Positions 49,301-62,482 of a stretch of DNA of 64,000 nt are shown piece after piece. Each line of letters starts with the position of its first letter. Position 1 is the first letter of the stretch. The stretch lies in NCBI GenBank assembly GCA_914767715.1, contig OU612066.1, forward strand, positions 15,629,001-15,693,000, given 5' to 3'. Source of the DNA: Membranipora membranacea (Eukaryota; Bryozoa; Gymnolaemata; Cheilostomatida; Membraniporidae). The notes under the pieces were generated by a model. The model did not search any database. It saw only the letters and a program-made list of their open reading frames with translations, and was not told where the DNA came from. The position numbers were made by a program, and so were the translations under genes.

Positions 49301-52300
49301 CCATTACACAACCTTACAAATCCAGTAGTTAAAGAGCAATATTGACTTTCTCGCTTTACCTTGATTTTCGATGTTTATGATACTTTGCTTTAAAGCTTTT
49401 ATCGAGATAATTATTGTTTTACTGTTTGACAATTGGATTAGAACATGACATTGTTAAATATTACTCGCCACTGACCTGTCAACTGACTGAGAAAATGCTG
49501 TTTATAACCTTGAAAGTCATGTGTGTTGGCGTGTGAATTTATACATGTTATTGATTGTTATGGGCTCGGTACGTTTTCAAGCATTCTTACCGCGGCATTA
49601 TTGAGTATCTCTATCTAATTTTCATACTTCTACATCCGGCTCAACGTACATTTTCCACCAGAAAAAGTGCAACTGCTTCTAGTTATTCCTGCGCCCTTAA
49701 CGCGGAAAGAAAAATTCCAATCCCGTTTGAGTTATTATTATCAATATGTCATCTGGTTTTTATCCATTCAGAGAATTCGGAAAAAATATAGGTTAGCACG
49801 CCCTGTTGGCACCTGCACTTTAAGATTTGAATAGCAGTTTTCTGGGTCTAATGGTGGACAAAAACCAGATGACACGTCTAGGAGAGGTATGCGCCCTCGG
49901 GTGTATGTCCATGTTTTTATCCAGCAAGAGAATTTGGAAGAAATGTTGGTGAAATATAGTTGTTAGCCTACCTTGTTGGCACCTGTACTTTAAGATTTGT
50001 TTTCTAGGTCTATTGGTATTATTTGATAGCTCGTTTACTCATGTAACTACAACTTCATAAATGTTAAGTACGCACAATTATTTAAGCAACATGACTTGTT
50101 AACCAAAGCTAACCTTGCAAACCGCCCTTGGGGCATGCTAGAATTAGAGCGCTAGTATTCATGAATATGGCTTACTTTTGAATTCTAGAGTATAAGGAGC
50201 TAATTTCAAACAGATACAAATCCAAAAGACCTGACCGAATTTCAGTTCCTGCACAGCGTTTTCCATGAAGCTTCTCAATTCGGTTCTAGGGAAAGTTTGC
50301 AAAAATTGAAGATATCTCTTGTATTGAGAAACAGACTGAGTCCCACAGAGCGATGATGATTGAGAGTCATACTGAACCTTGGTCACAATGTGGTAACTGA
50401 TGAGAAGTTATATACGAGGTCCAAAAGGAGCGAAACTACTAGAAAGATAATTATTAGATGTGATGAATACTCACAAGCTATCCAACATGGCAGATACTAT
50501 AGTCGCCATGATCTATATAGTTCCTTGACCTCACGTAGTGTGATAAATGATGAAGAGTCGAAGATGGGTAGCTGAAAAAACTACCAGGGCCAGAGAAGCT
50601 AGCACCTTTCTTGATTGCTACTCATTAAGGCAGCACTGTCTCAATGAGGTAGACAGAGACACTGCAGTTTAATCCTTGGTTAGACGGCAGAGTTGTGGTC
50701 ATGAGAATAATCTCATACAGCACATTATCAAGTAATTAAATCATATCCATCTATAGATGTTCCCAGGCTTCCCTGCGTTAGGCTCGCGGCAGCAAAAGCA
50801 TGACAACCAATGACAGCAGAAAATAGATGGGATGTGATGTTTAGGTACGGCAGCAGTTTGAGGAGAGGAAAGCGGTGAATTGATTGCTCGGCGGCAGTGT
50901 TAAAAATCCTGATGTGTATTAGTAGGATTACTGTACAACTCGCATGCTCTCTGCTTGTGAAGCAACGGCTTTCTAATCCAAAGCAATTATCTAATTAAAT
51001 AATCCCGTTTGAGTTCATGAGCACGCTCCTATGACAGCTGCAGACGGATGGTGCAGTCTCTCAAAATGACAACCAGTAACAGGTGCTAGAAAATTTCACC
51101 CAAGCTGCAGATTTTTTGTTAGCAGAAGATTTCTTGAGTTGAAGTTAGATTGAAGCGCTATTGACGGTGATATCTGATCATCTAATGAAATATTCATGTT
51201 ATCCCGTGCTGCCGGAGATTCTTGCTCTGATAGCTTGCTGCCTCTATAACCTGCTGCCTTGTAGAGCGCACAGGTTATGATTGCGCTTTACATATCAGAA
51301 TTTTAATGCTCTCAGATTTTAAATCTATTCCTGGTTTGCTGTCTTTGAGCTCATGACAACTACGCCAATGATGACCTATCGTTGATTTCATTACCCTGTC
51401 CAATTTGTGATATTATTCTAATAGCATGCCATGCTGTCATGGAATAGCATTGCTCGTCGATCAATATTATTGATAGGGATAATTTTAATTCTGCTATAAG
51501 TGTATGTAATCCTTATGGAGAGCTAATTTTTGATTTTCTAAACCAGAGTATTGGGAAAACCTCATAATATGTCGACCAAAATACTATCCACAATTGAAAT
51601 TCTCCTTGGGCCCAGCAAAAGAGACATCCTGTTTTTAGCCTGTCACAGCATCAAAAAGACAAGGAGGGTGAGATGCGAAGTTTGTTTATGAAAATGAAAT
51701 ACAAGATCACTCTCATGTTATGACGAATTATTGACTTCCTAAATATAGCTGATAATGCAGTAATTTTATCTTTTTCATATAGTTGAGAATAATTGAAATC
51801 AATAATATTTCAACATTCAGGACATAGAGGACCTTGTCAGTGTCGGGAGTAGCTACTTTGTTTTTATATTAAGCTTGACATACAAACCATACACCTTGTA
51901 CATACATGTGTTATCCATATACATGTTTTATCATTCGCTGCACACTGTTCAAGTACCATCACCCTAATCTAAACACGTACACACTTTCTTTTTAGGTAAG
52001 TCCTAGTATTGCTAACAAACATGATGATTCATACAGAGCTTTAAAGTTTTGATTGTTTGATTTCTAATTTAAGAGTTCTTGGTGTTGCTTGACTTAATGA
52101 TTCTGTGTCTTGTTGATCGATGAACGCCATGATTCAGAATGCTCTGAAAAGTATCAAAAGTTTTAAGACAATCTGTTTATTGACTCAGCCATTCTAAGAA
52201 AATTATTTCCATATTGATTATAAATTACGAGTTATACAGCTGATGATGTAAGAGTTGTATTCTCTTTTCCACATCAGTCTCAAGGTTACCCAGCTGTATT

Positions 52301-53674
52301 TGGTCTTTATTTACTGTTATTGGGTTAAAGAAGTATCATTGCAATACAACAAAGGCCTATTGGATCGCTTGAGGATAGATTCTGGGATTGAGCAAAAGGT
52401 CACGATGTCATGAATAAATAAAGCTATCGGAAGCTAAAAACAGCAATCTAGATTTTATAACTCTAGCTGACTCATGCTTTGCCACCTACTAAAGATAGTG
52501 GCCAATATTACTAACAAACTAAAATTCCCACCTCTGTCTTGTATTGGCTGACACTTTACTCCAACTTAATCCCCCTGACACATATAGGCAGCCATTGCAG
52601 CCATCTATTATTATCGAGGCTTGTTGAAGTACAAGGTGGAATCAAATTAATAACCACTAGCAAATTCTGACAACATCAACAACAAAGGATTGGAGCAGGA
52701 ATTTCATCCTCCCAAGTTTATGAGAGTCTAAGACATTATCTACGCACTCATCTAAATCGTTGTTTCGTCTTGTCTGTCTGCAAATTATGTATAATCTAAA
52801 ATGTAGTTAGAATGGCGTAAACATAATCTGCCTCCAGAGCTAAGAACTAGGTGTATGTGCGGGTTATGTAGACAGACCTAATCTGATCTGATATAAAACT
52901 AGATTTTCCCCTCTGTGGTGGTAGGGTAGGGATATGTCGGCTATCAGAACAGGCTAAAACAGAATGTCCAAAACTGATCTCGCTTAATCTGATATCTTTA
53001 CTACACCCAAAATAAACTCAGGGTAATTATGAGTACCCCGAGCATGTTGAATTTTCTACTTTGGGTAGGAGAGGGGGGAGGGGAGGGGGATGGGGGATGA
53101 TGGGGATGGAGCAGTGTCTAATGATCCGTAAAACATTATTGTTCTATATATTGATCAGAAAACCAGCTATTCCCTAAGATATGTTGCGTGCCTTGAATTC
53201 CAGACCAAGGAGCAACATTACTGACAGTTGGAATGAAACCTCGATAAAAATTGCATTTCATATCAAACTACACCTGTTAATTTTCACCGCACTATTACTG
53301 AAAGCTTAGAAGACATATGCATACCTGCCGTTTGGTTCAGTGCTATTGAGAGCATGATGTAGTATCTCTGGATGTGAGTTAGAGCGATTAAGATCCATTG
53401 TGAATTGTTGAACGGCATCCTGTACGTTTTCCGATATAGAAGAAGGGTTAGATTTTCTCCTATGTCTAGGGCTGGGTATCTCCCACATAAGATCAGACAT
53501 TGGTGAAGCACCCTTGACAACAGTTGGACGTGGAAGTTTTAAATGCATAGCTGATCTCATAGCGGATCTTTCAGCGAGCTCTCGCTGTCGGCGGTTCATC
53601 TTACCACCGGGTCCCTTTCCATCTAGACTAGTCTGCTTCACAAGCTTCGGCATTTCTCCCGAATTATTAAACAT
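43399..53674 (-). CDS. Kv1 (Shaker): Shaker/Kv1 voltage-gated potassium channel
   Basis: Tetrameric plasma-membrane K+ channel alpha subunit. Exon 1 is 53674-53325 (116 codons, starts [10 protein letters not shown], two stops directly upstream in frame). The 8.4 kb intron joins phase 2 to the core exon 44908-43399, giving 619 residues. The T1 tetramerisation domain is about 142-240 ([20 protein letters not shown]), then S1 (about 272-293), S2, S3 and S4 ([20 protein letters not shown], about 409-428). S5, the pore with [10 protein letters not shown] (about 486-495) and S6 with [16 protein letters not shown] follow. The tail ends ETDV, the Shaker-type PDZ-binding motif. All of T1 to the C-terminus is in one exon. 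The residue after GYGDM, which sets external TEA sensitivity, is Arg. The N-terminal exon is assigned by phase, position and composition; its sequence is not conserved enough to prove it. Confidence 0.92.
46155..46210. repeat. Palindrome with near-exact 7-bp direct repeats
   Basis: Perfect 15-bp arms cacagagtaaggata (46162-46176) and their complement (46189-46203) are flanked by atgtaat and atgtatt. The same arms recur at 6653-6684, so this is a distinct subfamily. Confidence 0.75.
46832..51667 (+). CDS. Unknown gene nested antisense in the Kv1 intron (partial model)
   Basis: Four blocks, 46832-46877, 47128-47248, 47510-47568 and 51547-51667, have usable acceptors (the third has an eight-base pyrimidine tract before AG) and donors GTAAGC, GTAAAC, GTAAAC and GTGAGA. 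Their phases agree (1-2, 2-0, 0-2, 2-0), giving one open frame of about 114 codons. It includes [59 protein letters not shown] and [20 protein letters not shown], charged and probably helical or coiled. I do not recognise it. A further in-phase frame starts at 51821 ([13 protein letters not shown]) but soon looks non-coding. The first exon and true ends are unknown. It may join the blocks at 39.2 and 42.5 kb. It is less likely to be a chance string of exon-like sequences. Confidence 0.45.
47644..47813 (-). CDS. Possible alternative first exon of Kv1
   Basis: ATG at 47813 with an in-frame stop seven codons upstream opens 56 codons ([20 protein letters not shown]..., later [20 protein letters not shown]). 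It ends at AAG|GTGCTG in phase 2, exactly the phase the Kv1 core exon needs. The donor is weak beyond GTG. Alternative N-termini are well known for Drosophila Shaker. This assignment is inference from phase and position. Confidence 0.35.
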
Positions 53675-55817
53675 TTATCAGAAGATCTATAGTTAGACTT
53701 GCATCACCCTTTAGTAATGACTTTGAGGTAGATAGTAGATGCTGTTTGTGGGAGCTTAGACCCTGATGACGCACCACTAACAATGAAGCATGATCCTCAT
53801 AGCCTCGCAAACTTTTCACGGCAACTAGTATGTCTTGTTTATATATAAATATGGGGATGATATGGTACTCAAGATAATTCCACATAAAGCGTATCAGAAG
53901 CAAAGAAAAGCCGAAACAAGTAGTTTTAAGTTTCATACACAAGTAGCTCGTAATCTGCTCATCAAGGTCTCGTCAAGTATAAAGTTCTACTGTTAATATC
54001 TATCGCACCTCTCGACTCTCGACAAGTCTAAAAAGTCGTCCGACGAATCAAAAACTGTCCAGGAATTTCTACACACGCAATCAGCTGATCCAGCCTATAC
54101 AACTCATCCAGTGTAGGCAACGCTTTGCATCTCATCCAGGTAGCTGTATGTTTGGATAATTCAGTGTTGTGTAGGTACGCAGCGTTAATGTAACAAACTT
54201 GTTTAACAGCAGTGTGATGACTTGCTGTTAGGCAGCAGCAGATCTGTAATTCGTGGCAGCAGACAGGTACAGGTGTAAACTAGGATTTTACACCTTTAGC
54301 TCAATAAACGAAGCTTTTGTTTCGTGTGATGATAATGATGTCGGTGCTGATGTTTAGACGTCTATTACATTACATAGAGGCTAAATGTTTATGCAACAAC
54401 TATTACAACGATATTAGCGGCGTTGAAGTCTAAAGAGAGATGGGTTAATTTAGGAATCCTTTTTCAGTGTCGAGAGATCGCCAGGTCATAACCTATAGTG
54501 TAGTCAGCATTGGCAGCATTCCCAGTCAGTGTTGAATGTCTGCTGCCGCTTTAAAGGGTACATTGGCAGCTTTAATTTGGGCAGCACTCATGTGATGTTT
54601 GCTTTTCAAAGTTGAGAGGCTAATCCCCTACGCCTACACTTTTAATTTCTAAATGCCAGTAGGTCTACATTAATATCATCGTATAGCCATAAGCTATCAT
54701 ACCCTCTTGACTTAAAGAGCCTTAAGAGCCAGGGTTTAAATTCTTATGGCGCAAAAATCTGTTGTGCAAACCTTTCTGATCAAACATTTATAGCCTGGAG
54801 TTGTTTTACGCACAGATGATGATACTTTTCGCTCATAGCGAAATCCTCAAGGCACAAAATAGATCATCATCAAAGTAGGAAAAATCATTGACCCCGATCT
54901 GCCTACTCCTATTTCTAGCTGCACACATTGCATCAGTGGGTTATTAACACACATGTGTACACGTTTCTGGTCAATTATAAATTATTTACACTCATTTTAA
55001 TACAATCTAGGTACATTTGCATAATTGGAGTTGTGCGATCCTGTTGTTATGATGCTGCCTCTTTCTCACACCTGTATGAAAGATGCGTCAATGGGTGATT
55101 CTTTATATGGAGCTGCTAATTAGTTGATTGATATTAACCCGTTCCCACATATTTTAGATCAAAGCCCAATGCACTCTCCTGCCTACCCACATAGGGCTAT
55201 TGGCAAACAGGGGGCAGTGTTTTGACAGTTGATGGCCATCCTCTTGTTTACGGAGTTGTTGCATAACTGTGTTTGTCACATAACAGTTAGAGAATCTTGT
55301 TTGTTGTACCTTTTTCCTGGGATAACTTGATTTGAGTTTGCATAGTCGGATGCGTAGTGATTGGGAACAAACTTGCTTTCATGGTTGGTTAAATGTCTGC
55401 TGTCAAAAGCTTACTAACTTAGTTCACATAGTTGCACACCAATAACAGAAGAAAAAAAAACATATGTCTGTCATGGGTGAAATATAACTCTGTTCCAGAT
55501 TATATCCTGCGGGCAATCTGTCGGTGCGATTCTCATCTATTATCTATCAGCTGAAAATCTAACACCTGATGATAATACACTGCTAATCACAAAACACCCG
55601 GCATCGATAATCCAAACCATTCAAAGACAACGCATAACAGCCAGAAATCAATTTTCAGCAAACTTACACCACAAAAAAAACCAATGCCTGTTACTTATAG
55701 AAGAGTGAGTTAGAAAAATGTTCTCTAGCTTAAACTACAAGAGAAGTAGAAGACGGAAAATAAAGGGGAGTAGGATTAAAACTCGTGCCAGCAATGTTCT
55801 GATAGTAAAGCGTAGAT

Positions 55818-55932
55818 CCTGAAATTGTGGACCAATCAAAATTGAGAAAAGCGGTCCAGCAACCATACATAAATAACCTTGCGCTTGTTCAGGGTCAGAT
55901 GTTTTCCACTTATCCATATAATGTAAATCAGT
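55818..55932. repeat. Dispersed about 115-bp repeat, copy 1
   Basis: Matches 62368-62482 in the same orientation; the block cagcaaccatacataaataa is identical. The complement can be read as a short membrane-helix peptide, but neither frame shows a synonymous bias and a stop interrupts one copy, so I treat it as a repeat. Confidence 0.7.
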
Positions 55933-58710
55933 GGTAGTAGAGCTCCAACTACTTGAATGACAGCATGGCAGATGGTTATATTGAAAGAAATTGCAGCAGG
56001 GGCATGCTTGTTCAGTACCCATATGTGATACAAACTACTGTTTGATCTGTTTGAAATTGACATTTCCATATTTACCTACAACAGTTTCTCATTTCAGCAT
56101 GCACTGTTCCGATGATAAAATGGCCAAACCTGCCTGGGGCTCCCTTGCATTTACTCAACCAAACCTTAAGTCAGCATTTTCTTTGAATTATTCTGACACA
56201 GAAACGAGTTGAGACACAATCGAGATCAAGGTCTGCGTGGGATAGCACATCAATAGCCTTTTGAAACCAAAATTCGCCATGCAAACAGCTGATTGTGGTG
56301 GATGGTGAATAGATACCTCAAACTCAAAGAGTTATGGAATCAAACATTTAACAACATGACCGATCTTCTAAAACTATCCTTTACTTCTAATTAACCACAT
56401 ATAACTATAACCATATCAGATCATATTACAAGATGACTTTACTTTTGGCCGACATGAAAAATAGTGATATACACCAAACCTTTTATTGACTGATATATTC
56501 CCATGGGGTTCAAGAACGGCATAAATTATTTCTAATTGTTCAGCTTAAACAAGGAACCGTGTAGGAAAAACACTGCCCGAACGTATATAAAAAATTCATT
56601 GAGATTTATTCTCAATGGAGCGCTGTGAGAGTGAACTTACATTGTTAGAAGGAAAATGGATGAAAACAAAACATGGTGACTTTTTGTGGAAATTTTTGCC
56701 CAAGAGAACAATAAGAGACAATGCGATGAGATGTACAACCTAAGGGAATATGTAGTAACATAACACAAGTTTCAATTGCTCATACTAGCCATCTGAGGGG
56801 GGGTCCATCAAATGGGGGGGGGGGGGGGTAAAATAAGACCTAGCGTTTAAAGAGTAAATGACAAGGAATACCTTTTGGCCATGAAAAATCTAGCCCAAAG
56901 CGGGGGGTTATCAAGCGGGGGGTTATCGGGCGGAAGGCAAGGGTCTGGGGGGCTCAGACTACATAGGCTCTGATTTTACTCTCTGCATTAGATCACTTAG
57001 CCTACCAAATCACTGCCCTTGTTTCCATTTGAACTCTCCCAGATCTCTAATGGCCCTCTTATAGTGCATAAATCTCAATTTCCAATAAAAGTAAAAAATA
57101 TCTACTCCCATGATGTAATTCAACATAAACTAAACATGACATATCTTGGCCAGGCCAGCTCAGCCTAAAAGATCACAATTAATCGTGTCTAGACGCACTA
57201 ATTTCGTGTGCAACAGAACCAATGTTTGCTTTCCAATTACCAATGGGATTGTATAAGAAACAGTAATTGTTGCAAAAGTACACAAACAATATGTGATCCT
57301 CGTATATCAAAGTCAAGGTTGTGAGGAGTTGTAGACTGACCGGATTAATTACAACGATTAAAATTAATTTTATTCTATTTTTAGTTCGGTGTCAAACGGC
57401 CAATGCCAGTAAGCCAATGCCATGCACTAAAAGACTGATGCCAATAAGTTGTGTTATGCAAAGAATCCGAACACGAACGCACATTTTGACTGATGACGCT
57501 TTGGGGACACCAGTTTCTGTTGACAGTGACACGCTATGACATGCGATTTAAGCAAAATTTGAATGATAAATATAGAAGAACTGACATGAAAATGAGCACA
57601 ACGTCATTTAATATTCATGGCATCGTAAATATGGTTAAAATAAGGGGTACTTGAGAATATTAAATAACGGAAACCATCTTCGGCACAAGGCTCTCAAAGC
57701 ATCCAGCTACGGTAATACTAACAGATATCAGATATTTCTCTACTATATAACAAGATCATAACACACTAAAAGGGTCCTGGATATTGAACTACTACTTCAT
57801 CATCTTTTTTTTATCAACAACAAGAGAAATAAACTTATATACTGTTTGTAGCGGTTTACTGTTTTGAACAAACTCGAATTGAATGGTTACTTGGGACCAA
57901 TACTTATTTTTGAATCGAAACGCTGAAACATGGTCGAAAGCTTGCTAGCAGACAGCTTAGAGGTAGCTAGAGCGACATCAAAAACTACTGGAAACTAAAG
58001 AGCCTAGAATTTAACCCCAGCTATTTTTACTCGACACCTGGGAGGTTCCTCCACAAAAATAACCAAACCAAAATATTGACTTGCAATAAACCCGCTGACT
58101 CGTCTATAAACTTGTTCAAAAAATGTGCCTAAGAGGTAGTGCCAGAGACCATAGATAATGGTGCACTAGATTGCACTAGATTGGGAAGATGAAAGCTATT
58201 GTAAGAAAAACTACACCCTTCTGTTATTAGAATCCAATCTAAAACCATGTTGAAACCGAATGTTGTTCTAACTGGCGACATTAGCAAACTACATTACAGC
58301 ACAATGCATAGATAGATTGATAGTTGGATGGATCGTAGAGTATTATATCAAGGTTCTGAAATACCAACTAGCTTCAGGGCAGGAAGCCATATGGGAAAAG
58401 CCCAAGCTAGGTCCCCGAACAATCCAGCCTAGTTGTGTCGCAGTTTCGGCACTCCATAAAGCTTTGTTTCATCTTGGGAATTTCTTGAGCAGAATTTGTC
58501 CTTCAACATACTTGGAATCGGGATTTTTACCTGAGGACAGTTTGACAAAGGATTGAGAAGGAAATTGTTTAAAGTGCTGAAGATGATAATCCCTTGATAA
58601 CCATGCAGTATATTAATAAAGACATATCACATAGGGGAGTTCATAAAAAGGATGAAAATAGGACAAAATCATTTGGATTTAAAAGATTTTTGGCTGAGAG
58701 GATAACTCAC

Positions 58711-58784
58711 GGTGGATAGTTGTCGCTGCCTTTAGCTCCTGGAGGTCTATGACATTGTGTAGAGGAGACAGCCACTGATGCCAT
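58711..58784 (-). CDS. Possible alternative first exon of Kv1 (short N-terminus)
   Basis: On the complement an ATG opens 24 codons, MASVAVSSTQCHRPPGAKGS and DNYP, ending at a good donor CACC|GTGAGT in phase 2. This would splice directly to the Kv1 core exon. A small-hydrophobic start followed by Arg/Lys resembles the inactivation-peptide layout of Shaker isoforms. It lies 5 kb upstream of the other N-terminal exon. It could instead be chance or a first exon of another gene. Confidence 0.35.
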
Positions 58785-61700
58785 TTTGTTGAATAGTACC
58801 TGGCAGCTGAAATCTCGACAGTCAACACAAATTCCACATAAAAGCTATGTTGACATCTGTAACAGGTACCCCAATGACTATGCCGCAGGTGCCCCAATGA
58901 CTATACCGCCATCTCCGATGTGATGATCAGATGTGAGCTTATAGATTTTATTCCATATAACATGTCATTACAATGTGGATGCAATGCCATGCAGCATCAA
59001 TTCATATATAATTACTCATGTATTTATGAAGGTAGGTAGCATCATCATCAGCGAACTCCTGCATACACGAATGCTTGATATCGACAGAGGAACAGAATTA
59101 TGTTGTATGTTCCGCGGCGTGATGAAAAGATTAAAGCTTGTTTTTGATCCGCTGAAATATCAGAGTATTTGAGTGGCAGCAAAATCTGACTGCTAAAGTC
59201 AGTGTCAGACGTCGACACCTAAAGGTAGCAGCAGCAATAAGTCTGTAAAGATTTGTCCTGCCTTTCTGTAGTAGCTTCACAAAGTTGATAATCACATTAC
59301 AAATGTGAATAGAGCTTTGGTAAGGTGCAGTGATGATACATTGTGACACTTAAACAGTAAAACAATGCAAACACTGTTTGCCCTCAAAATCAATTATTAT
59401 AATGCGTCAGTTATCCTTGGTGCTACCGTACACGTACACTATGGCTGAATAAAACACAGTGGCAAGTGCTTCCACACGCACAGTAGCTAGCAAGCAAACT
59501 GGAGGGGACATCAAATAATTTATAATTCCAGCACAATGATAAAATACACAGTAGTATCGTTTACAAATGAATTGATGACTGGCCCTCGAGACCTTGGTTC
59601 TGTGTTCACAAGCTATATTTTACTACAGTTGTGAGAGAGAGGTATTGAGACTTGAATAACGTGTCCAATATTACAAAACATACTCGCACACTTCACATAT
59701 TGAGTGGGAATCTCTAATAATGTTCAGCCAGCTGATCTAAAATGCAACAGCTCTTTGGTTAATGGAAAGCCAATACAGATTCACGCATATGTCATCGTAT
59801 CAAATGACACAGAATTCATTGAGCAGAGTTTGTTGAATGAAATTTAAGCTGATGATGTTTAAAAAAAGAATGTTATGACGAAGTCTTGCCTTTTGAATCA
59901 TGTATGTGACATCTTGACTGATATTTCAACATTAGAAATTGGTGCATTTAGGGCTAGGCCATGCTCCATTGTTTCTTGCCGAGCAAATTGTTGCAAGTAT
60001 AGAGCAAATGATGATGGGATTGTTCTCTTGGACATTGGATATCTGCAAAATTGTTATACAATTATACTATTATAATAGTATTACCATACTATATATATAT
60101 ATATATTACTGCAGATTTGCAATATGCAAAGTTGTAGGCGTGTAGTATTACAAGATGTTTTGACAGATAGACACGGCGAGATAACTTGACAGCACAAAAC
60201 AAGTTTCCATTCATCGAAAATCCGGTGCGTCTAGTCAGCAACAGGCGCATTTCATTCTTTCCATTGTCCTGGAATGGATGCATTCTTAGAATCAGAGACT
60301 ATAGCTACAACAACGCTATTAGAAGCATTAGGTAAGATTATAAAAGTTAGTGAACGATAAGATGTGGCCAAGTAGAGAAGTACAGAAAGACGAAGAATGC
60401 ATAACAGCGGATGCCGCAGTGCAGAGTTCATTTGAATGCTGTTGCAAGCTTTTAGCGTGAACTTTGCCATACAATTTAGCATTGATATGCCAGTAGACAA
60501 AGACGTCCTGGAAAATGATCGAATTCTCTTAGAACAACACTATGACTTTAGTGCAAAAGATTGGTTTTCACTCATTATCTGACACAAGTCTTGACCCAAG
60601 CGGTGAAAGGACAATATGGCCATTCCATCAATATAAGAAAAGTGAATAAAAATAATACAAAAAGGTGATAGAGGGACAAAGCTTTGGTTATTTTCGTCTT
60701 CGAATCTAACACTGTGACAATCGGAATCAATAGTAACACAATAGGTGATCAAGTTTAACAAGGGTATTTAGTGATTTGGTTCAATACAAGCGATACAATG
60801 TACTGCTGTCAAGCATTGTTTGCTTGGCTGCCAGTGATGATATTAGATTATCGTAGAGCAATGTAAGCTGTCGGGAATGACAATAATGCAATCATTAACA
60901 ATTTTGTGCATATTGATAGATTGAGGATCAATTTTTCAGGCTGGCCACTAATTTAGCTTTGTTAGCGCTGCCGCGATTATACATTGGAGAATTGCTGACA
61001 ATGTGTGCAAGCCAGCCTCTAAAACAAGCAGCAGTAGCTGAAATGATCTTGTAATCCCCAAAGGGTTTCTATAAAAATCTTCTGTTGTTTCGACACGAGG
61101 AATTTCATGTTTACACTGATGAGCTAATAGATAAGAGTGATGCTGAAAGATTTGTTTCTTGATCTGTGGCTATGACCGCTGGCACTGTTGGTGTGTGACA
61201 AAATCTTCCAAGCTATTTGCCGCCCCAGGAACAATGATCTGAGTTGCGTTGCGGGAGGGTGTTTCTTCATTTTTGGCTGCAAAATCTGCAGTCACAGACA
61301 ACCATGAGAATAAAGATTGTTATAGTACATATTCTAATAATAGTTTTTTATTTCAACTTGGCTACCAAGTTACACCACTACAAGAAAGACCAGTCCAGGA
61401 TACAGCAAGATTATCATTAAGGCAGTCACGGTGGATTGGAAATAAAACGGATCTGTAACAATTAAAGAAAACAGATGGTTTTTCTTTCGGTCGTATCTTG
61501 TATTTTGTCACGCGAAAAATGTCGCTGATGACAAAATCAGTTGTGATTTGGAGTCAATATTGCTAAGGCATCGATAATTGTCACAATGCGGCATCGTTTA
61601 GTATATAAATACCAGCCTGCTGTCCCATGTGGTTTAGTAAGTCTCTCATTACTGATATTAGAATGTGATTTGCAAAGTTCATGGAACCCGCTAGTTGGCC

Positions 61701-62367
61701 GATACAAACATACCAAGAGCAAAAACACCTCCTACGATACAGTTACAGAAATTGGTTGTATATATATTGTAGAGGGAAATGTCTGACCCCGGAGGCTGTG
61801 GTCTCCACAAATGTACCCTAAGGCTACTGGCCCATGTGAAAGTGCTAAACGTCTATTAACAGTATGTTCCATCTGGCTGGATCATAGGACAATGATGAAC
61901 ATCAATTGATACATAGTCTGAGCCCCCTAGACTCTTGGCCCCGGCCAGGGGCAGAGTGTGTTAGACGAGTGAATCATCTGGAGTGAGTGAACCACTTCGT
62001 GCTGTTCTCTACCAACAGAGCAGAGGTAGGAGGAAAGCTTGTGCATAAAACTTGGTCAATATATTTTTATGATTTGTCTCTACCTCTAGATTCTAACCCA
62101 ACTCGAGTCGTACCAGCAGAAAAGGTTGTTAAGCTACATAAGAACACTATTGGTGGTGTCATTAGTTATACTTCTAGTTGATGTTTCAGAGTTGAATAAT
62201 TCTGGCGCCATCAGATGCAGAGCATTCAATGAAGGTAGCCGTACCGCTGTATCTTTTCTGAAAAAAGAAGATGGATAGGACTAGAATGATCTATGATAGG
62301 CATTGATATGAATTTATAGATCATAAAAAACAAAAACTTAGGCGTTCAGCTAGCAGCTATTTACGAT

Positions 62368-62482
62368 TCTGAACATGTGGACCAATCGAAGATGAGAAAT
62401 GCGGCCCAGCAACCATACATAAATAACCATACGCATGTTCAGGGTCAGATATTTTCCCCTCACCCAAAATATATATATCAGT
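62368..62482. repeat. Dispersed about 115-bp repeat, copy 2
   Basis: Counterpart of 55818-55932, about 6.5 kb away, in the same orientation. Flanking sequence is unrelated. Confidence 0.7.

Larger units (their letters stand above)
44909..53324 (-). other. Kv1 intron 1
   Basis: 8.4 kb between the N-terminal and core exons. It contains a possible alternative first exon on the minus strand (47813-47644), four linked exon-like blocks on the plus strand (46832-51667) and one palindrome with direct repeats (46155-46210). The rest is AT-rich without recognisable genes. Confidence 0.6.

Noticed and set aside
50159-50401. Minus-strand frame containing [19 protein letters not shown] in the Kv1 intron
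   Set aside because: Looks protein-like, but lacks an ATG, has only a weak acceptor and ends in a phase that does not fit the Kv1 core exon.
55735-56069. Two overlapping minus-strand frames suggesting a membrane protein
   Set aside because: Comparison with the repeat copy at 62368 shows changes at all codon positions and a stop in one copy, so it is more likely a dispersed repeat.
61987-62181. + strand frame with AEVGGKLVHKTWSIYFYDLS
   Set aside because: Slightly coding-like, but no convincing acceptor/donor pair or neighbour exon in phase.
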